Below the pieces are notes generated by a model that did no database searches, was not told where the DNA came from, and saw nothing but the letters and a program-made list of their open reading frames with translations. Shown in pieces: positions 1 to 6,033 of a stretch of DNA of 7,461 bases (its first letter is position 1; each line of letters opens with the position of its first letter). The stretch comes from Clostridia bacterium (GTDB taxonomy: Bacteria; Bacillota_E; RBS10-35; JAJYVN01), in NCBI GenBank assembly GCA_027335515.1, contig DAHWHT010000026.1, forward strand, positions 1 through 7,461, read 5' to 3'. The position numbers and the translations under genes were made by a program.

Positions 1-1368
1 GTGGTGGCACAGTTCGGCGGGCAGACGGCGATCAATCTGGCGGCGCCGCTGGCCGCCGCCGGCGTGCCCATCCTGGGGACGTCGCCCGCCGGGATCGACA
101 TGGCGGAGGATCGCGGTCGCTTTGACGCCCTGCTCGAGCGCCTCGGTATCGCGCGGCCGGCCGGCGGGGTGGCGCATTCGCTGGGCGAGGCGCAGGCGGT
201 GGCCGCGCGGGTCGGCTACCCGGTCCTGGTCCGGCCCTCCTATGTGCTGGGGGGACGCGCCATGGAGATTTGCCACGGCCCCGAAGACCTCGCGGAATAC
301 GTTCGCACCGCGGTGCTGGTCACGCCGCAGCACCCGATCCTGGTGGACCGCTACGTCGGCGGGCGGGAGATCGAGGTCGACGCGGTGAGCGACGGCACGT
401 CCGTCCTCATCGCCGGGGTGCTGGAGCACGTGGAGCGTGCCGGGGTGCACAGCGGCGATTCCATTGCCGTCTATCCCCCCCAGTCGCTTTCCGACCCGGC
501 CCTGGAGGCCGTCGTGTGCCACACCCTCGAGATGGCCCGCGGCATTGGCGTCGTGGGACTGATGAACGTGCAGTATGTGGTGGATCCAGAGGGCGACGGC
601 CAGCCGGGAGGCGGCGTGCACGTGCTGGAGGTCAACCCCCGTTCGTCGCGGACGGTTCCGTTTCTGACCAAGGCAACCGGCGTCCCGCTGACCCGGATCG
701 CCGTGCGGGTCATCCTCGGCACGGACCTCGCGGCCCAGGGATTCACCGGTCCGGTCTGCCTGCCCCCGCTGCGCCCGCACGTGGCGGTGAAGATGCCCGT
801 ATTCTCGTGGAGCAAGCTGGTCGGCGTCGATACCGCCCTCGGTCCCGAGATGAAGTCCACCGGCGAGGTGATGGGCGTCGGCCCGACCTACGCCGAGGCC
901 CTGGCCAAAGGCTTTGCGGGCTGCGGTATCGGGTTGCCGGCGGCCGGGTCTACCGCGTTGGTCATGATCGCCGACCGCGATAAGCCCGAGGCGCTGCCGC
1001 TGTGCCGCCGCCTATGCGAACTCGGGTTGCGCCTGCTGGCCACCGGCGGCACACAGGCGATGCTCGCCGCGGCCGGGGTGCCGGCGGTGGCGGTGCGCAA
1101 GTTGGAAGAAGGGGAGCCGAACTGTCTGGATGCGGTGCGCTCCGGCCGGGTTGACCTCGTGATCAATACCCTGACGCGCGGCCGCCGGGCGGAGCGGGAC
1201 GGCTTTCGGGTGCGGCGCGTCGCGGCGGAGCATGGCATTCCCTGTCTGACCTCGCTGGACACCGTGGCGGCACTGCTCGCGGCGATGGAGGTGGCCCGCG
1301 CGACCGCCGGGTCGGCCCCGCGCGCCTGGGCCCTGCAGGAGTATGGGGTCGCGGACGCCGGCGCCTGA
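1..1368 (+). CDS. carB: Carbamoyl-phosphate synthase large subunit, C-terminal part (5' end outside window)
   Basis: The large subunit makes carbamoyl phosphate from ammonia (delivered by CarA from glutamine), bicarbonate and two ATP, feeding pyrimidine and arginine synthesis in the cytoplasm. The frame is open from base 1, so the first GTG is an internal codon. The 455 visible residues are roughly the last 40% of a protein usually near 1070 residues. Visible in order are the start of the second synthetase half (QFGGQTAINLA, residues 4-14), the second ATP-grasp domain with EIEVDAVSDG (123-132), LEHVERAGVHSGDS (141-154) and the metal/ATP segment EVNPRSSRTVPF (210-221), then EMKSTGEVMG (283-292). 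The allosteric MGS-like domain (about 315-430) carries LATGGT (346-351) and VINTLTRGRR (387-396), its ligand-binding elements. No truncation or frameshift is seen in the visible part. pyrF follows on the same strand, as in pyrimidine clusters, but without pyrK/pyrD between them. Confidence 0.97.
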   Translation: MVAQFGGQTAINLAAPLAAAGVPILGTSPAGIDMAEDRGRFDALLERLGIARPAGGVAHSLGEAQAVAARVGYPVLVRPSYVLGGRAMEICHGPEDLAEYVRTAVLVTPQHPILVDRYVGGREIEVDAVSDGTSVLIAGVLEHVERAGVHSGDSIAVYPPQSLSDPALEAVVCHTLEMARGIGVVGLMNVQYVVDPEGDGQPGGGVHVLEVNPRSSRTVPFLTKATGVPLTRIAVRVILGTDLAAQGFTGPVCLPPLRPHVAVKMPVFSWSKLVGVDTALGPEMKSTGEVMGVGPTYAEALAKGFAGCGIGLPAAGSTALVMIADRDKPEALPLCRRLCELGLRLLATGGTQAMLAAAGVPAVAVRKLEEGEPNCLDAVRSGRVDLVINTLTRGRRAERDGFRVRRVAAEHGIPCLTSLDTVAALLAAMEVARATAGSAPRAWALQEYGVADAGA

Positions 1369-1389
1369 AGGCGGTGGCATCCCGGTGAG

Positions 1390-1412
1390 CCCCTGCGTCG
1401 GCGCGGGGGTTT
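1390..1412 (+). terminator. Weak terminator-like hairpin between carB and pyrF
   Basis: A 7-bp stem (1390-1396 with 1403-1409, one G-U pair) encloses a 6-nt loop and is followed by only three T residues. It could attenuate carB transcription or simply be a chance GC-rich fold. The rest of the 152-base spacer shows no gene. Confidence is low because the T-tract is short and such stems are common at this GC content. Confidence 0.22.
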
Positions 1413-1520
1413 CTGCGGGAGCGGCCACGCCCGAAGGCCCGCAACCCACACACCTGTTCGCTGAAGGGCCGGCAGGGGTGGTGGTGCGGCGCGGCGAAGG
1501 CGGCTCGGGGGTGGAGCTCG

Positions 1521-2267
1521 GTGGACGCGCGGGCGGACGGGGCGGCGCGCCGGGTGTTTGTGGCCCTGGATTTCGCCGACCTGGAAACTGCGCAGGCGTG
1601 CGCCGCCCGGTTGCAACCGAGCGGTGTACGGTTCAAGGTGGGGCTGGAACTTTTTTGCCGCACCGGCCCCGAGGGATTGCGCGCCCTTTTTCCCCTGACC
1701 GGCCCGGTCTTTTTGGACCTCAAGCTGCATGACATTCCGCGCACGGTGGCCGGCGCGGTGCGGGCCGCGGCGGCGCTGGATGTCTGGGGCCTGACGGTAC
1801 ATGCGGCGGGTGGCGAGGCCATGCTGCGGGCGGCCGTCGAGGCGGCGGCGGCGGCGGCGCGCCGCCCGCGCTGCCTGGCGGTGACCGCGCTGACCAGTCT
1901 GGATGAAAGGGCGCTGGCGGCGGTCGGGGTGGGGGCCCCGCTGCGCGCCCATGTGACCGCGCTGGCGCAGCTGGCACGGTCAGCCGGCTGCGACGGGGTT
2001 GTGGCCTCGCCCGAGGAGGCGGCGCTGGTGCGTTCGCTGGGTGGTCCCGCCTTCCTCGTGGTCACCCCCGGGGTGCGGCCGGCCGGGTCGGCGGTGGGGG
2101 ACCAAGCGCGCGTGGCGACGCCGGCCGCCGCGCTGACCGCAGGGGCCGACTTCCTCGTGATCGGCCGGCCGGTCACCGCCGCCGCCGATCCGCTGGCGGC
2201 CCTGCGCGCGGTGCTGGTCGAACTGGAGGGGGCAGGCGCCGCCGCCGGTCCGCAGTCTGCGGGGTAG
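1521..2267 (+). CDS. pyrF: Orotidine 5'-phosphate decarboxylase
   Basis: This enzyme decarboxylates orotidine 5'-phosphate to UMP, the last step of de novo pyrimidine synthesis, as a cytoplasmic TIM-barrel dimer. The 248-residue length is normal for bacterial PyrF. Signature elements are VALDF (14-18, with substrate-binding Asp17), FKVGLELF (38-45, Lys39), the catalytic DLKLHDIP (66-73, with the Asp66/Lys68/Asp71 array), TPGVRP (182-187) with Gln195 a little further on, and the phosphate-binding IGRPVT (214-219). The GTG at 1521 is chosen because a GGAG (1513-1516) precedes it by four bases and it places the usual few residues before VALDF. A GTG at 1554 would start too close to the first strand. 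An alanine run (about 108-113) is encoded by a short GCG repeat and lies in a helix region, so it is probably harmless. The gene lies 152 bases after carB, which fits one pyrimidine cluster. Confidence 0.97.
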   Translation: MDARADGAARRVFVALDFADLETAQACAARLQPSGVRFKVGLELFCRTGPEGLRALFPLTGPVFLDLKLHDIPRTVAGAVRAAAALDVWGLTVHAAGGEAMLRAAVEAAAAAARRPRCLAVTALTSLDERALAAVGVGAPLRAHVTALAQLARSAGCDGVVASPEEAALVRSLGGPAFLVVTPGVRPAGSAVGDQARVATPAAALTAGADFLVIGRPVTAAADPLAALRAVLVELEGAGAAAGPQSAG

Positions 2268-2313
2268 GCGGGGAGGTCGGGCGGCGGGCCGCAGCGGGGG
2301 GGGTGGTGGACGA

Positions 2314-4509
2314 ATGGACTTCCTGGGCGACGAGCGGCCGCAACTCGAATACCTGCGGCACAAGGCCCGGGTGGCCGGCGGTCTGTTCGTCCTGCTCCTG
2401 GCAGCGGTTGGGCTGCGTCTGTGGGACCTGCAGGTGGCGCAGGGCCCAAAGCTGCTGGCCGCAGCCCGGTCCGAGACGCTGCGCACCCTGCCGCTGGTGG
2501 CGCCGCGCGGCAAGATCCTGGCCGCCGGCGGCCAGGTGTTGGCGACCGACGTGCCCTCGTTTGCCGCTGAGCTTTCTTTCACCGCCCGCCCGCCGTCGGC
2601 TGCGGAGACGGCGCGCATCGCCCGCATCCTCGGCGTGTCGTCCAAGTCGATCCGGGCGGCCGAACAGCACCTGCGCACGGGGCTGCCGTTCATGCCGGTG
2701 CTGCTCAAGTCCGGGCTGACGCCAAAGGAGTATACGGCCCTGGCCGACGCGCGCAGTCAGTTGCCGGGCGTTTCGGTGGTCGCCCAGGCCGTCCGGGTGT
2801 ATCCGGGTCTGCCGGGGGCGACCAATCCCGGAGCCAAGCTCGCTGCCAACGTTCTGGGGTATGTCAAAGCGGGCGCGACCCCCGGCCAACTGGTGGGCGT
2901 GGACGGGATCGAGCAGACGTTTCAAACCGTGCGGTTGCCATCGGGACGCACCCTGACCGGGCTGGCTGGGGTGAACGGCACGAAGCTGGTGGAGATCAAT
3001 CGGACCTACCACCCCATCCGCTCGTCCGTGCTGAAAAAGCCCATACCCGGCAACAATGTGGTGCTCACCCTCCACGCCGGTCTGCAGGCGGTGCTGCAGC
3101 GCGCCCTGACGGCCCAGCTCAAGGCATTGCGCACCCGGCCGTTCGCGTCCGAAGGCGGACCCTATCCCAACGCCTTCGCAGCCGGAGCGGTCGTGATCGA
3201 CGTGCACACCGGTGCGATTCTCGCGCTGGGATCCGTACCAACCGTGGATCCAAACGCCTTTGCCCAGGCGGCGGGCGCCCCGGCGAACAGCGCCGCCGCC
3301 CAGGCCTTTTCGGCCCGGTACCGGCGATGGGCCAGCGAGCCGGGGCGTCCCTTTGTGGACCACGCGATCTCGTATGTCGCGCCGCCGGGCTCGACGTTCA
3401 AGCCCATCACGGCGATTGCGGCCCTGGAACAGCGCGCCATCACGCCCTGGCAGCGTCTTGGATGTCCGCCGACGCTCCGGGTGGGGAACTTCACCCTGCA
3501 CAACTGGATTCCGACGTGGGACGGCAACCTCACGCTGCGCCAGGCGATGGCCCAGTCCTGCGACACCTTTTTTTACGTGATCGGGGCCCGAACGGGCGTC
3601 GCGGCCATCGATCGGGTTGCCGCCCAGTTTGGCCTGGGGCAGCTGACCGGCCAGACGGACTTGTATGGAGAGGACGCGGGCTATGTGTCCTCGCCGGCCC
3701 TCGCCTTGCGTATGCAAAACGAATCCTGGACGACGGCGCTGACCATGCAGACGGCCATTGGTCAGGGACTGACCGTCGTGAACCCGCTGGAGATGGCGGA
3801 TTACGTCGCCGCCCTCGCCAACGGGGGCACCCTGCTGCGGCCGTACGTCGTGTCCAAGGTGGTCTCGCCCACGGGCCGGGTCGTCTGGCGCCAGGGTCCA
3901 AAGGTTCGCCGCCGCATCGCGCTGCCGGCCGGGGTGCTGGCGGCGGTGCAGCATTCCATGAATGCGGTGACCGAGATCCATCCATCGTGGTACGGCAACG
4001 GCATGACCTCCGATTTCGGCACGGGCTACTGGCCCTTCTACCAGTTCAGTCAGTTGACCCAAACGTATCTTGGGCACGCGATCACGGTGGCGGGCAAGAC
4101 CGGCACCGCGCAGGTCGGCGGCACCAAGGGTAACGACGGTTGGTGGATCTCCTACGCACCGGCGCACCACCCGCAGATCGCGGTGGTCGTTTTCGCGCAG
4201 CACGCCAACGAGGGCTTTGGCAGCGGCGCCCCGGTGGCCCGCGAGGTCTACGACTACTATTTCGGCCTGGACCGGGCCATGTGGAAGGCCGGCCAGGCGT
4301 CGCAGATCGTGCCCCCGATTATCCAGAAGTGGTTCGGACTGCAGCGGCACTATCCGCCGTGGTGGGGGACGCCCCCGACACCGGGTACGTCAAAGACCGC
4401 CGCGCCTTCCGCCAGCGGGCCGACCGTGGGCAAGCCGACGGTGGTCGCGAGCACCTACGCCCGATCCGGATCCCCGTCTGGGGTGGTGGGGGGCTCTGCG
4501 GCCGGATGA
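2314..4509 (+). CDS. Class B penicillin-binding protein, PBP2 (MrdA)-like transpeptidase
   Basis: This is a membrane-anchored D,D-transpeptidase that cross-links peptidoglycan, acting outside the membrane. Of 731 residues, 1-19 are charged and cytoplasmic, about 20-38 form one transmembrane anchor, and the pedestal domain follows, with APRGKILA (63-70), ANVLGYV (178-184) and GVDGIE (195-200). The transpeptidase domain starts near GAVVIDVHTGAILAL (291-305). All three catalytic motifs are present: SxxK as STFK (360-363, nucleophile Ser360, within PPGSTFKP), SxD as SCD (415-417) and KTG (595-597, within VAGKTGTAQ). The overall pattern favours PBP2/MrdA (elongation) over FtsI, but this subfamily choice is inference. 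Two oddities stand out. The usual RGxIxDRxGxxLA motif reads RGKILAAGGQVLA, lacking the Asp-Arg pair. The protein is also long for PBP2, with a Pro/Ser/Gly/Thr-rich tail after about 685. The ATG at 2314 gives a typical N-terminus and is preceded by G-rich sequence. No mreBCD or rodA is nearby. Confidence 0.93.
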   Translation: MDFLGDERPQLEYLRHKARVAGGLFVLLLAAVGLRLWDLQVAQGPKLLAAARSETLRTLPLVAPRGKILAAGGQVLATDVPSFAAELSFTARPPSAAETARIARILGVSSKSIRAAEQHLRTGLPFMPVLLKSGLTPKEYTALADARSQLPGVSVVAQAVRVYPGLPGATNPGAKLAANVLGYVKAGATPGQLVGVDGIEQTFQTVRLPSGRTLTGLAGVNGTKLVEINRTYHPIRSSVLKKPIPGNNVVLTLHAGLQAVLQRALTAQLKALRTRPFASEGGPYPNAFAAGAVVIDVHTGAILALGSVPTVDPNAFAQAAGAPANSAAAQAFSARYRRWASEPGRPFVDHAISYVAPPGSTFKPITAIAALEQRAITPWQRLGCPPTLRVGNFTLHNWIPTWDGNLTLRQAMAQSCDTFFYVIGARTGVAAIDRVAAQFGLGQLTGQTDLYGEDAGYVSSPALALRMQNESWTTALTMQTAIGQGLTVVNPLEMADYVAALANGGTLLRPYVVSKVVSPTGRVVWRQGPKVRRRIALPAGVLAAVQHSMNAVTEIHPSWYGNGMTSDFGTGYWPFYQFSQLTQTYLGHAITVAGKTGTAQVGGTKGNDGWWISYAPAHHPQIAVVVFAQHANEGFGSGAPVAREVYDYYFGLDRAMWKAGQASQIVPPIIQKWFGLQRHYPPWWGTPPTPGTSKTAAPSASGPTVGKPTVVASTYARSGSPSGVVGGSAAG

Positions 4510-4534
4510 CCGCGGCCCCCTGCGGTGGTGCGCG

Positions 4535-4563
4535 TTGACCGTTCCACTTCGTCGGGGTAAGAT
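4535..4563 (+). promoter_or_regulatory. Sigma70-type promoter of the fluoride operon
   Basis: The -35 hexamer TTGACC (4535-4540, 5/6 to consensus) and the -10 hexamer TAAGAT (4558-4563, 4/6) are separated by exactly 17 bases. Transcription would start near 4570, about 20 bases before the riboswitch aptamer, which is the expected spacing for a riboswitch leader. It lies 25 bases after the penicillin-binding protein stop codon, so it gives the crcB genes their own transcription unit. Confidence 0.68.
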
Positions 4564-4578
4564 CCCGTGGGTGGGATC
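4561..4578. promoter_or_regulatory. Perfect inverted repeat overlapping -10 and start site
   Basis: GATCCC (4561-4566) and GGGATC (4573-4578) are perfect inverted arms separated by six bases. The left arm overlaps the last three bases of the -10 hexamer and the dyad covers the expected start site. This is the right place for a repressor operator. It could instead be a chance dyad, or form a small hairpin at the 5' end of the RNA. No regulator gene is in the window. Confidence 0.35.
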
Positions 4579-4590
4579 GCTACACCCGAC

Positions 4591-4650
4591 GGCGATGGGG
4601 TTCGCCGGGGGCGCGCGGCGCCTCGAACCGCCGCTTGGCTGATAACTCCT
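4591..4650 (+). promoter_or_regulatory. Fluoride riboswitch aptamer (crcB motif)
   Basis: The leader carries both hallmark blocks of the fluoride aptamer: GGCGATGGGGTTCGCC at 4591-4606 and GGCTGATAACTCCT at 4637-4650. P1 pairs GGCG (4591-4594) with CGCC (4603-4606). The loop GGGGTT (4597-4602) pairs with AACTCC (4644-4649) to make the diagnostic pseudoknot, with one G-U. A further stem forms from GCGGCG (4615-4620) and CGCCGC (4629-4634). The genes downstream are crcB fluoride channels, the classic target of this class. The 3' pseudoknot strand is also the 5' base of an intrinsic terminator, so fluoride binding should prevent termination and switch expression ON. Confidence 0.95.
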
Positions 4651-4680
4651 GGGGGGCTTTTCCTCCAGGGGTTTTTGTTT
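4646..4680 (+). terminator. Intrinsic terminator forming the riboswitch expression platform
   Basis: A 10-bp stem pairs CTCCTGGGGG (4646-4655) with CCTCCAGGGG (4662-4671), with two G-U pairs, around a GCTTTT loop. It is followed by TTTTTGTTT (4672-4680). Bases 4646-4649 are also the CTCC of the aptamer pseudoknot, so aptamer and terminator exclude each other. Termination here without fluoride would stop the RNA about 70 bases before crcB1. Confidence 0.92.
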
Positions 4681-4709
4681 GGTTTGAGAATTGGTATCGG
4701 GCTCGCGGC

Positions 4710-4722
4710 GGTTCGCCGGGGG
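4710..4722 (+). repeat. 13-base copy of part of the aptamer in the crcB1 leader
   Basis: GGTTCGCCGGGGG at 4710-4722 repeats 4599-4611 exactly. In the second place it sits after CGGC, so CGGCG (4706-4710) and CGCCG (4714-4718) can form a small hairpin ahead of the crcB1 start. It may be a remnant of a local duplication of the aptamer 5' half, or a translation-level element. Confidence 0.4.
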
Positions 4723-4750
4723 GGATCGGATGCCACCAGGGGGGCTGGGC

Positions 4751-5122
4751 ATGGCGTTGCTCGGGGTACTTGGTGCGGGCGCCATGGGGGCTTGGAGTCG
4801 CTACCTGCTGGGGCTGGCCCTGCGCGGGCGCTCGGTGGAGTTTCCCTGGGGCACGCTGACGATCAACGTCCTGGGCTGCATCCTGGTGGCGATGGCGGGC
4901 AGCTTGGCCGCGGCCGTGCCGGGGTGGGCACCGTTTATCGGGCGCGACGTGATGATCGGCTTTATCGGGGCGTTCACGACGTTTTCCACCTTCACTGTCG
5001 AGACGCTGTTGCTCTTGGAGCAGGCACCGCTTGCCGCGGGGCTCTACGTGGGGGGCAGCACGCTGGCGGGTCTCTTGGCCGTCGGGTTTGGTTGGTGGCT
5101 GGCGGCGCGGCTGGGATTCTGA
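4751..5122 (+). CDS. crcB1: Fluoride-specific ion channel subunit CrcB/Fluc, first copy
   Basis: CrcB/Fluc proteins are small four-helix membrane channels that let fluoride leave the cytoplasm and act as antiparallel dimers. This 123-residue copy shows the family pattern: the N-terminal helix GAGAMGAWSRYLLG (8-21), the TLTINVLGC stretch (35-43) with the pore Asn39, and GFIGAFTTFSTF (70-81), whose Phe78 and Phe81 correspond to the Phe-box residues along the fluoride path. Two more hydrophobic helices follow to the end. The ATG at 4751 is chosen because AGGGGGG (4738-4744) lies six bases upstream and the protein then begins right at helix 1. An in-frame ATG at 4730 would add seven residues. It is the first gene after the fluoride riboswitch and terminator. 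crcB2 follows after 18 bases, pointing to a two-gene, probably heterodimeric channel. Confidence 0.95.
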   Translation: MALLGVLGAGAMGAWSRYLLGLALRGRSVEFPWGTLTINVLGCILVAMAGSLAAAVPGWAPFIGRDVMIGFIGAFTTFSTFTVETLLLLEQAPLAAGLYVGGSTLAGLLAVGFGWWLAARLGF

Positions 5123-5140
5123 AGCGGAGGGGGCGCGCGG

Positions 5141-5536
5141 GTGCGGCGTCATCTGTTCATTTGGATCGGGGGGGCCCTGGGCGCGGTGGCGCGCTGGCAG
5201 TTGGCGGGCACGCTGGCGCCGCACGCGGCCTTCCCCGTCGGCATCTTCGTGGTTAACCTATCCGGCTGTCTGGCTCTCGGCTTCTTGCAGACGTACGCTC
5301 TGGATGCCCAGTGGTCACCGGAACTGCGCCTGGGGGTGACGACGGGCTTCCTCGGCGCCTATACCACGTTCTCGACCTGGCAGGAGGGCGTGATGCTCCT
5401 GGGCCGGCACGGCGACCTCGGTCTGGCGGCGCTGTATCTGGTGGTCAGTCTGGCGGGCGGACTGGGTATGGCGGCGGTCGGTGTGGCGGGGGCCCGGCGG
5501 TTGCTGGCGGGCCGGGCGTCGGAGTTGACGCGCTGA
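5141..5536 (+). CDS. crcB2: Fluoride-specific ion channel subunit CrcB/Fluc, second copy
   Basis: This second Fluc subunit has 131 residues and four predicted helices. It shows GGALGAVARW (10-19), VVNLSGC (37-43) with the conserved Asn39, and GFLGAYTTFSTW (69-80). The first Phe-box position is Phe77, but the second is Trp80 where crcB1 has Phe81. The last 15 or so residues are a basic, polar C-terminal tail. The GTG start at 5141 is supported by GGAGGGGG (5126-5133) seven bases upstream and by the immediate start of helix 1. Tandem, divergent CrcB genes in other bacteria are known to encode heterodimeric Fluc channels. Here the 18-base gap from crcB1 and the asymmetric Phe box support the same arrangement, though the dimer is inferred. 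Expression should depend on the riboswitch at 4591-4650. Confidence 0.95.
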   Translation: MRRHLFIWIGGALGAVARWQLAGTLAPHAAFPVGIFVVNLSGCLALGFLQTYALDAQWSPELRLGVTTGFLGAYTTFSTWQEGVMLLGRHGDLGLAALYLVVSLAGGLGMAAVGVAGARRLLAGRASELTR

Positions 5537-5563
5537 GCGGGGTTGGGCAAGGGGGGCGCGCGG

Positions 5564-5914
5564 TTGGCGGGCAAGGCCGAACGGCTGCGGATTTACGTGC
5601 GGGAGAGCGACCGCTTCGAGGGCGAGCCCCTGGCTGGACAGATCGTGCGGCGGGCCCGGGCGGCCGGGCTGGCGGGGGCGACGGTGGTGCGCGGCTTTGA
5701 AGGCTTCGGCACCGACCAGCGGCTGCATGCCGCCACCTTGGTGGAGACGGAGGTCGATCTGCCGTTGATCATCGAGATCATCGATGTCGCGGAGAGGATC
5801 GCTGCCTTCCTGCCGGAGTTGGAACGGGTTGTGGCCCAGGGCCTCCTGACCCTGGAGGACGTGCGCGTGGTCGTCGGGGGCCGCTTCGCCGATGCCGGGG
5901 CGTCTTCCGACTGA
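5564..5914 (+). CDS. DUF190 family protein (PII-like fold), first copy
   Basis: This 116-residue soluble protein belongs to DUF190 (PF02641), a family with a PII-like fold and no settled biochemical role. Genes of this family often lie beside crcB. Family features are LRIYVRESDRFEGEPL (8-23), the central RARAAGLAGATVVRGFEGFG (30-49), VDLPLIIEIID (64-74) and LERVVAQGLLTLEDV (86-100). The TTG at 5564 is preferred because AAGGGGGG (5549-5556) is seven bases upstream and the protein then starts just before the first strand. A TTG at 5543 would add seven residues with a poorly spaced ribosome site. It starts 27 bases after crcB2, so it is very probably in the fluoride operon. A role as sensor or modulator of the channel is a guess from context. 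A paralogue follows at 6034. Confidence 0.88.
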   Translation: MAGKAERLRIYVRESDRFEGEPLAGQIVRRARAAGLAGATVVRGFEGFGTDQRLHAATLVETEVDLPLIIEIIDVAERIAAFLPELERVVAQGLLTLEDVRVVVGGRFADAGASSD

Positions 5915-5933
5915 GGCCGCGGCCGTTTTACCG

Positions 5934-5962
5934 TTGCTGCACAAGGGTGTTCGGACTACAGT
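5934..5962 (+). promoter_or_regulatory. Possible promoter between the two DUF190 genes
   Basis: TTGCTG (5934-5939) and TACAGT (5957-5962) are separated by 17 bases, in one of the few AT-richer patches of the region. The matches to consensus are moderate (3/6 and 4/6). If real, the second DUF190 gene could be expressed without fluoride-dependent antitermination. Confidence 0.38.
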
Positions 5963-5975
5963 TAGGAAGAAAGCA

Positions 5976-6013
5976 GACCCGCAGGCGGGTGCGGTCCGAG
6001 TGGCCGGCGGGTC
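5976..6013 (+). other. Possible structured leader upstream of the second DUF190 gene
   Basis: GACCCGC (5976-5982) pairs perfectly with GCGGGTC (6007-6013). Inside it, CGGTC (5992-5996) pairs with GGCCG (6002-6006). A competing small hairpin pairs ACCCG (5977-5981) with CGGGT (5986-5990), so the two folds exclude each other. It matches no riboswitch class I recognise. Chance folding is a serious alternative in such GC-rich sequence. Confidence 0.25.
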
Positions 6014-6033
6014 ACAGAAGGGGCGTGGGCGCG

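Noticed and set aside
1844..1860. GCG-rich simple repeat in pyrF
   Set aside because: It encodes an alanine run in a helix region, and the frame and downstream motifs are intact, so there is no sign of expansion effects.
2173..4350. 725-codon open frame on the minus strand opposite the penicillin-binding protein
   Set aside because: It is the antisense shadow of a convincing transpeptidase gene. Its translation is Arg/Gly/His/Pro-rich with no domain, as expected for GC-rich antisense frames.
4509..4526. ACCGC/GCGGT stem right after the penicillin-binding protein stop, as its terminator
   Set aside because: The five-pair stem has no T-tract after it and lies just before the crcB promoter.
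5915..5930. GGCCGCGGCC followed by GTTTTA after the first DUF190 stop, as a terminator
   Set aside because: The palindrome allows only about three base pairs once a loop is left, and the T-run is four bases.
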